From: Candidatus Magasanikiibacteriota bacterium
GTDB lineage: Bacteria > Patescibacteriota > Patescibacteriia > Magasanikbacterales > UBA922
Direction: 5' to 3'
Assembly: GCA_023246555.1 (NCBI GenBank)
Contig: JAHFIC010000033.1
Coordinates: 1-7,212, forward strand
Length of the DNA stretch: 7,212 bases
Made by a program: the position numbers and the translations under genes. The notes under the pieces are model-generated. The model did not search any database. It was not told where the DNA came from and saw only the letters and a program-made list of their open reading frames with translations. Within the stretch, counting starts at the first letter, position 1, and the number at the start of each line of letters is the position of its first letter. Below are positions 1 through 5,797 of this stretch, one piece after another.

Positions 1-1786
1 ATCGGGTTTTTTCAATAGAATCAACGAGCATGTTACCTGGCGTATTTAATGATGAAACAAGAAAGGAGGAGAAGAGATGTTCGTGTAAAATTTTTTCGCC
101 GGATGCGATGCGGAAATTGTGGTAGAGTGCTTTGTGCCGCGCGGGATCATAAGTTGTCGATTTGGACAGTGACACCCCTTCTTTAAGTAAGCGATAGGCG
201 GTGACAACTTTTGCGAAAGATGCCATGGGTCGGAGCGCGTCAATATTTTTTCCCGCGAGGATTGCGCCGGTCGCGTCTGCAACGAGATACGTATCAATGG
301 GCGTTTCAAATTGTTTTCCGGTATAGGTAGTTTCGGCATCTGGAATGTCAACCATCATGCTTGATACGGCGTTTCCTCCTGGCGTTGGAGTTTCTTCCAA
401 ATTGGTGGCCACGATCATCGTTGTCTTTGGCGGAGCGATCGCCGATCCTGTAGGGTGGTTAATGGCTGTAAATTGATCAACCCAGACAACATCGTTCCAG
501 GAATACCCAAGAGCCAGAAATACGGCTTCGGTTGGAATATGGCGCTTTCTTCCGTGTTCCGTCACATAAATTTTACCGTCCTCTTTCGTGCCAAAGAGGA
601 CACCATCACCAAAAAGGAGGGGTGGGGAGGCAATATAGGTTGCGAGAGTCGCCGCGGGAACTGTGTTTGCTTTAATTTGTGGAAAGCGGTTTTTTGCGAT
701 TGCTGGATGCGTAATATAGGCGTAGGTTTTGTCTTCTATATAATACAAACTGTTGTTTTCTATAACTTGGACCAGACGGCCGATGGGGTCTATGGTGTCG
801 GCGGTTATCGGTTTTCCGGACGGCATTCCCTCAATGTCCGTGGGGAGAATCTCGATGATTTCGTCCGGGTTGAAGCCAAGTTTTGCCACGACGCCTGCGT
901 CGGCAAATGGCCGGAGTGTGTCAAAATCAAGAAGGTAATATTGGTCATTGTTTTTGAGAATTGAGTAATTTGAGAAAGCAATCGCCGGGCCGGTTTCATA
1001 GCGATCGAGCTCCGTTTTTGCGAGCATAATAATGCGCTCTGGATCAAATCGTGAAATGAGCGCAGTCATATTTGCAAACGGTCGCTTCTCTCCGCCTTGG
1101 ATAAGGTACACGATTGTGTCATTTGCTGATTTTGCCAAGGTACCATCTGGATAAGATTGTTCAAACCATTTTTGCCACAGGAGCCAGAAATTTTTATTGC
1201 CATGAATATGCGGAGTATAGGTATACAGAAATGCCGTGGCAAAATTTGCCGGCCGCACGATCGTATTATCGATTGAATACGCGCGGTACGGTTTTTTGAC
1301 TATCGGAGAATCATTCACGTTGTCATAATACCAGCGCATGATGCCAGCCCCTGAATCCACCTGTGTGGCAAACCCGCGATGTTTTTGGAGTGACGGATCG
1401 TTCATGGAGCACGCATCGCAGATGCCATAGCCAGTGGCCCAGTCGAGTTGTTTTTGTGTCGGGTTCGGGTCAGTGACCAAACTCTGTTCTTTTTGAAGTT
1501 TTACAAGAATATATTTTGGGTTGATGCGATGTGTTTCCGCGGCATGGACGATCATGTCCGTGGCGGTTCTCATCGTCCCGTCGATATCGGGCGCGACCAG
1601 GCGAGCAATATAGCCGCCGTTTTCATATAAAAACGATTGGACGTCGTCACGACTCATGGTTTGCCAATCTTGGATTTCTTCGTCGGAAATAAGAAAATCG
1701 GGATTAAATGGTGAATCATCCGCCGCCAAAACAATCGTCGGGGAGAGAAGGGCGATAATAAGCAAAAAAGAGAGAATTGACTTCAT
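1..1786 (-). CDS. Secreted modular cell-wall protein: lysozyme-like domain, four repeats, peptidase S11 (DD-carboxypeptidase-like) domain; 3' end outside window
   Basis: The minus frame is open from the ATG at 1786 to the window edge, giving 595 residues with no stop. Residues 1-21 are a signal peptide (MKSILSFLLIIALLSPTIVLA), so the product is exported. Residues about 70-160 resemble a lysozyme/glucosaminidase-type fold: KYILVKLQKEQSLV has a Glu (E100) where such enzymes carry the catalytic acid, followed by ATGYGICDAC and RGFATQV. Residues 224-269, 282-327, 346-393 and 405-450 are four related repeats of the type 'Y-x4-G-x-KRP...F...GY-x-W-x-x-V'. Residues about 498-595 look like peptidase S11: TYLVADATGAILAGKN, then S523-F-A-K526 (SxxK) and S579-L-N581 (SxN). 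The third motif, KTG, and the C terminus lie outside the window. The inferred role is peptidoglycan remodelling at the cell surface. The domain calls are by eye; the S11 call is the firmest and the N-terminal enzyme call is tentative. There is no Shine-Dalgarno site, and the start is set by the signal peptide. Confidence 0.85.
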   Translation of the reverse strand, partial: MKSILSFLLIIALLSPTIVLAADDSPFNPDFLISDEEIQDWQTMSRDDVQSFLYENGGYIARLVAPDIDGTMRTATDMIVHAAETHRINPKYILVKLQKEQSLVTDPNPTQKQLDWATGYGICDACSMNDPSLQKHRGFATQVDSGAGIMRWYYDNVNDSPIVKKPYRAYSIDNTIVRPANFATAFLYTYTPHIHGNKNFWLLWQKWFEQSYPDGTLAKSANDTIVYLIQGGEKRPFANMTALISRFDPERIIMLAKTELDRYETGPAIAFSNYSILKNNDQYYLLDFDTLRPFADAGVVAKLGFNPDEIIEILPTDIEGMPSGKPITADTIDPIGRLVQVIENNSLYYIEDKTYAYITHPAIAKNRFPQIKANTVPAATLATYIASPPLLFGDGVLFGTKEDGKIYVTEHGRKRHIPTEAVFLALGYSWNDVVWVDQFTAINHPTGSAIAPPKTTMIVATNLEETPTPGGNAVSSMMVDIPDAETTYTGKQFETPIDTYLVADATGAILAGKNIDALRPMASFAKVVTAYRLLKEGVSLSKSTTYDPARHKALYHNFRIASGEKILHEHLFSSFLVSSLNTPGNMLVDSIEKTR

Positions 1787-1821
1787 GCTATCAATGGCTA
1801 TGGGTTTGGGTGATTACTATT

Positions 1822-1850
1822 AGTATAACAGAATAATTCTGTAAAAAAAA
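1822..1850 (-). promoter_or_regulatory. Extended -10 promoter of the wall-protein gene
   Basis: Reading the minus strand, TGTTATACT at 1830-1822 is an extended -10 element (TG, one base, then TATACT, 5 of 6 to consensus). The -35 position, 17 bases upstream, falls in a run of T (TTTTTT, 1850-1845) and is a poor match. The extended -10 could compensate. The predicted start is near 1815, leaving a leader of about 29 bases before the ATG at 1786. The prediction rests on sequence only. Confidence 0.55.
1828..1842. repeat. 15-base perfect palindrome within the promoter spacer
   Basis: ACAGAATAATTCTGT consists of two 7-base arms around a central A. It lies between the -10 element and the -35 position of the minus-strand promoter. 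That is where a dimeric repressor would block RNA polymerase, so it is a candidate operator. I do not recognise it as the site of a known regulator. AT-rich intergenic DNA produces short palindromes by chance, so the assignment is tentative. Confidence 0.4.
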
Positions 1851-1894
1851 TGACCCCGCACGCGCAACACGTCCTGTGTATTGCGTGCGGGGTC
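1843..1894 (-). terminator. Rho-independent terminator of the DGQHR gene
   Basis: The arms GACCCCGCACGC (1852-1863) and GCGTGCGGGGTC (1883-1894) are perfectly complementary over 12 bp and GC-rich. Further pairing is possible inside the loop (CAC at 1868-1870 with GTG at 1876-1878). On the minus strand the hairpin is followed by A and then eight T (1850-1843), the classic layout. There is no T-tract on the plus-strand side, so it works for minus-strand transcription only. It starts 29 bases after the TAG stop at 1924-1926. Confidence 0.92.
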
Positions 1895-1923
1895 GCGATC
1901 AGCTCATGCCCCTCGAGCCATCG

Positions 1924-2946
1924 CTAGGTCCGCGCCTCATCGGCGTGGTTGGCCTTGGTTTTGGTCTGGGCACCGCGGCGGATCGCGGCATCGAGCCGTT
2001 TCACCGTCTCGGACGCCTTCTCGCCGCGGAGCTTCTCCGCGCTCCAGTCGAACGACTTGGCGCGAGAGAGCACTTCGCGCAACTTCTTCGCCGAGAAGTC
2101 ATCGCCCGTGGCGCCGCGGAAATTCGGAGCGTTCACGACCAGAGAGAGGAGCGCGGACATGCCGCGCGAGGTCGCGAGCATGTGCTCGGGCGAATCCCAG
2201 GCCTTCTTCCAGATCTCGGCCGCCACGGCCACGAGCGTTTTCAGAGCCTCGGCGCGTTGGGCCGGATTGAGCTCGCTCATCGGGCTCTGCGGACCGATCG
2301 CTCGCCGGATCGCCGAGTGGAGCGTTTTTCCGTTCACGGTCTCCGCACCGCCCTCGCTCGCGACCTCAGTCACCTGGATCATCCCCTTGAGCGGGGATCC
2401 GTCTTCGGTGTTGAGCGCGAGGAGAAGCTTGTAGGCCTCGCCGTCGAGGGGCGAACGCCAATCATCGAGACGATACCTCAGAGCCAGGTCGAGGCGCGCG
2501 TTGAGCCTCTTCCGCTTGGCCTGCATGCGGAAAATCTCCAACCGCCGCTTGATGGGGAGTCCGTGCGTCACCGTGACGGTGAAGCTGAGCTTTTCCATCT
2601 CGGTCGGTTCGAGAAGCTTCAGGGCCGTGAGTCGGTGCTGGCCGTCGTCGATCGAGATATATCCTCCCTCGCCGAATTCCAGGCTCCTTTTTTTTTCATC
2701 GTATGTCCAGCTCTGGCCGCGCATGTCCCCCAGGATCGGCTCGAGCCACATGATCTCGGGTTGGAGCAGGGCCTCGGCGATCGCGATCGCGTGATTTTGA
2801 TCCAGCGCGCGATTGACGCCTTCTCGCTTCGATTCCTCGAAGCGATCCACTCGAGCGATCTTGAGTAGTTCCGGAGCGGTGAGGGTGAAGGTGTAGATCG
2901 TGTCAGACCCGTGTACACGGGTGATGACGTTTTGGATGGAGCTCAT
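1924..2946 (-). CDS. DGQHR domain-containing protein (DndB-like), GC-rich, probably acquired
   Basis: The product is 340 residues. Residues 97-107 read YISIDDGQHRL, with the DGQHR signature at 101-105, followed by a segment (IFRMQAKRKRLNARL, about 138-152) in the place where this family has a conserved basic/Asn stretch. The family includes DndB, known as a repressor of DNA phosphorothioation genes, and relatives near DNA-modification loci. The function of orphan members is largely unknown, so none is assigned. No dnd modification genes are visible here. I chose the ATG at 2946 because GAGAGGA (2964-2958) lies 11 bases upstream. The in-frame TTG at 3021 would lie upstream of the predicted transcription start. 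The gene has its own promoter and terminator. GC content was 60-67% in four lines counted by hand, against 43-58% in two lines of metG. Codons favour CTC, GAG and GCG. This suggests transfer from a GC-richer donor. A run of nine A lies inside the gene. Confidence 0.88.
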   Translation of the reverse strand: MSSIQNVITRVHGSDTIYTFTLTAPELLKIARVDRFEESKREGVNRALDQNHAIAIAEALLQPEIMWLEPILGDMRGQSWTYDEKKRSLEFGEGGYISIDDGQHRLTALKLLEPTEMEKLSFTVTVTHGLPIKRRLEIFRMQAKRKRLNARLDLALRYRLDDWRSPLDGEAYKLLLALNTEDGSPLKGMIQVTEVASEGGAETVNGKTLHSAIRRAIGPQSPMSELNPAQRAEALKTLVAVAAEIWKKAWDSPEHMLATSRGMSALLSLVVNAPNFRGATGDDFSAKKLREVLSRAKSFDWSAEKLRGEKASETVKRLDAAIRRGAQTKTKANHADEART

Positions 2947-2957
2947 TTCGAATTCAT

Positions 2958-2964
2958 TCCTCTC
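2958..2964 (-). promoter_or_regulatory. Shine-Dalgarno site of the DGQHR gene
   Basis: GAGAGGA on the minus strand lies 11 bases before the ATG at 2946 and decides this start over the in-frame upstream TTG. It is the only clear Shine-Dalgarno site at a gene start in the window. That sets this gene apart from its neighbours and fits a foreign origin. Confidence 0.6.
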
Positions 2965-3002
2965 TTGGAAACAACGGCTGGTTTGCCGTCTTTCTGACGT
3001 GC

Positions 3003-3031
3003 ATTGAAGCACAAGATCCAAAAAATGTCAA
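3003..3031 (-). promoter_or_regulatory. Sigma-70-type promoter of the DGQHR gene
   Basis: On the minus strand a perfect -35 TTGACA (3031-3026) is followed by a 17-base spacer and the -10 TTCAAT (3008-3003). TGC precedes the -10, giving an extended -10. The predicted start is near 2996, giving a leader of about 50 bases. The leader contains a small hairpin (ACGGC at 2974-2978 with GCCGT at 2985-2989) upstream of the Shine-Dalgarno site. It is the best-matching promoter in the window. Confidence 0.72.
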
Positions 3032-3062
3032 TGATTTTGCTTTATTTTAGCGATTTTGTTAA

Positions 3063-3068
3063 TATAAT
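3063..3068 (+). promoter_or_regulatory. -10 element of rsmI; transcript probably leaderless
   Basis: A perfect TATAAT ends only five bases before the ATG at 3074. With normal spacing, transcription would begin at or next to the ATG, so the mRNA would be leaderless. No good -35 hexamer is seen; the region 3036-3050 is T-rich. It is back to back with the DGQHR promoter. AT-rich sequence makes a chance match possible. Confidence 0.5.
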
Positions 3069-3073
3069 CGGGT

Positions 3074-3745
3074 ATGCTGGGCACCCTCTCAATTGTCGCT
3101 ACACCCATCGGAAACCTTGGGGATATTACCCTCCGAGCCATTGAGACGCTCAAAAACGTCGACCTTATTTTGTGCGAGGATACGCGAGTAACGGGGAAAC
3201 TCCTCACACATTTTGGGGTTTCAACGCCGACGATGGCTTACCATCAGCACAGCGGGGAGGCAGCAATGCGAGAAATTGCGAATCGACTGGAAGAGGGAAA
3301 GAATTTGGCGCTCGTAACCGATGCAGGAACCCCGGGCATTTCCGACCCGGGTAATCAGCTCATCTCCTATATTATTCGTCATGCGCCGAATGCTTTGGTG
3401 TCACCGATACCGGGAGCATCAGCTGTGATTGCCGCATTATCTATTTCCGGCTTTCCAACTGATAAATTTCTGTTCCTCGGATTTCCGCCGCATAAAAATA
3501 AACGCCAAAAATTTTTTGTGGAAGTGGCAAACAGCGAACGTACCGTGGTATTTTATGAATCAAGCCATCGGATAAAAAAGTGTTTAGAAGAATTAAAAGT
3601 CGTCTTGCAGCCGAATCAACAACTTTGTGTTTGCCGCGAGCTCACAAAAAAATTTGAAAGCATCTATCGAGGAACCATCGCAGAAATTATGGCCATGAAT
3701 GTATCGGAGAAAGGGGAATTTGTCATTGTCATCACGAATCTATGA
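3074..3745 (+). CDS. rsmI: 16S rRNA (cytidine-1402 2'-O)-methyltransferase RsmI
   Basis: This enzyme uses S-adenosylmethionine to methylate the 2'-O of C1402 in the decoding centre of 16S rRNA. The 223 residues carry the family motifs in order: ATPIGNLGDIT (9-19), CEDTR (34-38), TDAGTPGISDPG (82-93), PGASAVIAALSISGFPTDKF (113-132), FLGFPP (134-139), YESSHR (161-166) and CRELTKKFE (187-195). E. coli RsmI is 286 residues. The present protein ends after the methyltransferase domain and lacks the C-terminal extension, as is common in small genomes. It is the first gene of the plus-strand operon, with the -10 element five bases upstream and no Shine-Dalgarno site. Its TGA overlaps the ATG of metG (ATGA, 3742-3745), implying translational coupling. 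Confidence 0.96.
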   Translation: MLGTLSIVATPIGNLGDITLRAIETLKNVDLILCEDTRVTGKLLTHFGVSTPTMAYHQHSGEAAMREIANRLEEGKNLALVTDAGTPGISDPGNQLISYIIRHAPNALVSPIPGASAVIAALSISGFPTDKFLFLGFPPHKNKRQKFFVEVANSERTVVFYESSHRIKKCLEELKVVLQPNQQLCVCRELTKKFESIYRGTIAEIMAMNVSEKGEFVIVITNL

Positions 3746-5220
3746 AACAATTTTATCTCACCACCACCCTTCCATACGTGAATGCTGATCCGCATATCGG
3801 CTTTGCTTTGGAAATCATTCAAGCGGATACGATTGTGCGCTATCGGCGCCTAGAAGGCGATGAGGTATTTTTTAATACTGGCACCGATGAGCACGGGCTT
3901 AAAATTTATCGAAAAGCCCTTGAAATGGGAAAAGATCCACAAGCGTATTGCGACGAGTATGCCGCTAAATTTCGCGATCTGGCACAACTCTTGAATCTTG
4001 ACCACCCGACATTTATTCGCACCACCGATCCAGCACACAAGGCCGCGGCCCAGGAATTCTGGCTTCGCTGCCAGGGAAACGGTGACATTTACAAGAAGAA
4101 TTATCAAGTCAAATATTGCGTCGGTTGTGAACTCGAAAAGACTGATTCGGAGTTAGCGGATGGAAAATGTCCCATCCATCCCAAGCTCGAGATTGAATAT
4201 ATCAATGAAGAAAATTATTTTTTCCGCTGGTCCAAGTACCAGCAACCCCTGCTCGCTCTTTACAAAAAACAACCGGATTTTGTCGTGCCGGCACATCGAC
4301 TGACCGAGATCACGGCATTTGTTGAGCGAGGGCTTGAAGATTTCAGCATTTCAAGGCTTAAGGCAAAAATGCCGTGGGGAGTGGAAGTGCCAGATGATCC
4401 CGATCATGTCATGTATGTGTGGTTTGACGCACTCGTGAACTATATTTCGACCCTCGGCTGGCCAAAAGATGTAAAGACATTCAAGAAATTCTGGCCTGGT
4501 GTACAAGTGGCCGGCAAAGACAACTTGCGTCAACAATCGGCTATGTGGCAGGCCATGCTCATGTCTGCTGTGGTTCCAACCAGCAAACAAATTTTTATCC
4601 ACGGGTTCATTACCTCCGAAGGGCAAAAGATGAGCAAATCGCTCGGCAATGTTGTAAATCCGTATGATCTTGTAAAAAAATACGGCACCGATGCGGTTCG
4701 ACATTTTCTCCTTGGCGCATTGCCGGCATATGAGGATGGCGATTTTTCAGTAGCGCGTTTTGAAGAGTGGTATACGGCGCATTTGGCAAATGGGATCGGA
4801 AATTTGGCCAGCCGGATTCTCACGATGTTTGAGAAGTACGCGACTGGCCTGGTGCCGAAGAAAGCGCCAGACTACTTTGGGGCAGACGCATTCTGGAAGC
4901 GCTACAGTGGACGGCTTGCCGCATACCGATTCGACGAACTGGTGGGCGAGGTCAATGCGCTTGTTATTGCCTGCGATGAATTGATCTCAAGAGAAAAACC
5001 GTGGGAAAAAGCGAAGCGAGGAGAGGATATTGAGCCCTTGCTCTACCAGCTTGCTGAAGGCCTGCGGCAGATCGCGGTGGCGCTTTTGCCGATCATCCCC
5101 CAAAGCGCGGAAAAGATTTTGGTTCAACTTGGAACCGATGAAAAAGGCCATGCGTGGGGAAAATTAAAAAAAGGTGGTACAATAAAGAAGGGTGAGCCGT
5201 TATTCCCAAGAATTGGCTAG
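3742..5220 (+). CDS. metG: Methionine--tRNA ligase (MetRS)
   Basis: This class I aminoacyl-tRNA synthetase charges tRNA-Met in the cytoplasm. The 492 residues contain the nucleotide-binding motif as HIGF (18-21) in place of the usual HIGH, GTDEHG (47-52), a single zinc knuckle (C126, C129, C143, H146), the methionine-pocket segment VWFDALVNY (226-234) and KMSKS (296-300). The C-terminal part, from about 345 (LANGIGNLASRI), is the helical anticodon-binding domain. There is no C-terminal EMAPII-like tRNA-binding domain. The segment GKDNLRQQSAMW (258-269) has Gln at 265, where E. coli-type enzymes have the methionine-pocket His of GKD-x3-FH. The ATG overlaps the rsmI stop by four bases, so the two genes are probably coupled. 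There is no Shine-Dalgarno site. Confidence 0.97.
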   Translation: MKQFYLTTTLPYVNADPHIGFALEIIQADTIVRYRRLEGDEVFFNTGTDEHGLKIYRKALEMGKDPQAYCDEYAAKFRDLAQLLNLDHPTFIRTTDPAHKAAAQEFWLRCQGNGDIYKKNYQVKYCVGCELEKTDSELADGKCPIHPKLEIEYINEENYFFRWSKYQQPLLALYKKQPDFVVPAHRLTEITAFVERGLEDFSISRLKAKMPWGVEVPDDPDHVMYVWFDALVNYISTLGWPKDVKTFKKFWPGVQVAGKDNLRQQSAMWQAMLMSAVVPTSKQIFIHGFITSEGQKMSKSLGNVVNPYDLVKKYGTDAVRHFLLGALPAYEDGDFSVARFEEWYTAHLANGIGNLASRILTMFEKYATGLVPKKAPDYFGADAFWKRYSGRLAAYRFDELVGEVNALVIACDELISREKPWEKAKRGEDIEPLLYQLAEGLRQIAVALLPIIPQSAEKILVQLGTDEKGHAWGKLKKGGTIKKGEPLFPRIG

Positions 5221-5248
5221 CAGCAATCAGCTGGCAGCCGACATTCGT

Positions 5249-5785
5249 ATGCAATTTATTGATTTTTTTCTTCTTCTCATTATTGCCGGATTTGCCTTGT
5301 TTGGCTTTTGGTTTGGTTTTGTGCATACATTGGGGTCGCTGGTCGGGACGATTCTCGGCGCGTTTTTGGCCAGCCGGTATTACGAGTGGATTGCTGGAAC
5401 AATTATTGACGTAACGGGCTGGAGTCATAATGCTGTCCGCATCACCGTATTTATTCTTCTCTTTCTTGTGATCAATCGCTTGGTTGGTTTCCTTTTTTGG
5501 ATCGTTGACCGCATTTTGTCGCTCGTGACTCGGCTTCCCTTCATCCGATCCCTTGATCGTATTCTTGGTCTTCTCCTTGGTGCCGCGGAGGGCGCTGTGA
5601 CCTTGGGGCTTATTATTTTCTTCATTGAACGTTTCCCCATTTCATCCGTTGTCATGCAGCAGTTGGCAATTTCGGAAATCGCACCGTACCTTTCCGCCGT
5701 CGCCTTTGTCCTCTGGCCGCTTTTGCCGGATGCCCTGCGGCTTTTGCAGTCGTCCGTGGATTATGTTACAAATACCGTCCTCTAG
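5249..5785 (+). CDS. CvpA-family integral membrane protein
   Basis: The product is 178 residues from the ATG at 5249. About four membrane segments are visible: residues 3-24, 28-48, 64-88 and 105-127. The stretch 146-162 is hydrophobic and could be a fifth. The glycine-rich pattern of the first pair (GFWFGFVHTLGSLVGTILGA, 19-38) followed by INRLVGFLFW (75-84) fits the CvpA family. E. coli CvpA is linked to colicin V production and purF expression, but the molecular role of the family is unclear, so none is assigned. An in-frame GTG at 5192, inside the end of metG, would add 19 polar residues. A -10-like TACAAT with an upstream TG lies at 5178-5183, eight bases before that GTG, so it cannot be excluded. 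I prefer the ATG because the added residues are hydrophilic and atypical. Confidence 0.8.
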   Translation: MQFIDFFLLLIIAGFALFGFWFGFVHTLGSLVGTILGAFLASRYYEWIAGTIIDVTGWSHNAVRITVFILLFLVINRLVGFLFWIVDRILSLVTRLPFIRSLDRILGLLLGAAEGAVTLGLIIFFIERFPISSVVMQQLAISEIAPYLSAVAFVLWPLLPDALRLLQSSVDYVTNTVL

Positions 5786-5797
5786 TTCGTTCTGAAT

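Noticed and set aside
455..964. Plus-strand open frame of 169 codons
   Set aside because: It is antisense to the continuous wall-protein frame and has no recognisable motif. The minus frame is open for 595 codons with clear domains.
1852..1894. Possible bidirectional terminator
   Set aside because: On the plus strand the hairpin is followed by GCGATCAGC with no T-tract, so only the minus-strand direction is supported.
2778..2792. Two overlapping GCGATCGC octamers, with others near 436 and 6902, resembling cyanobacterial HIP1
   Set aside because: The host is not cyanobacterial by gene content, and short GATC-centred palindromes are expected in GC-rich coding sequence.
1876..2868. Long plus-strand open frame (330 codons) antisense to the DGQHR gene
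   Set aside because: Its predicted product is an Arg/Glu/Leu/His-rich sequence with no motif, typical of the reverse frame of a GC-rich gene. The minus frame has the DGQHR motif, promoter, SD and terminator.
5178..5183. Extended -10-like TACAAT near the end of metG
   Set aside because: There is no matching -35, it lies inside a coding region, and the downstream genes are spaced as one operon. It is mentioned only under the CvpA-family gene.
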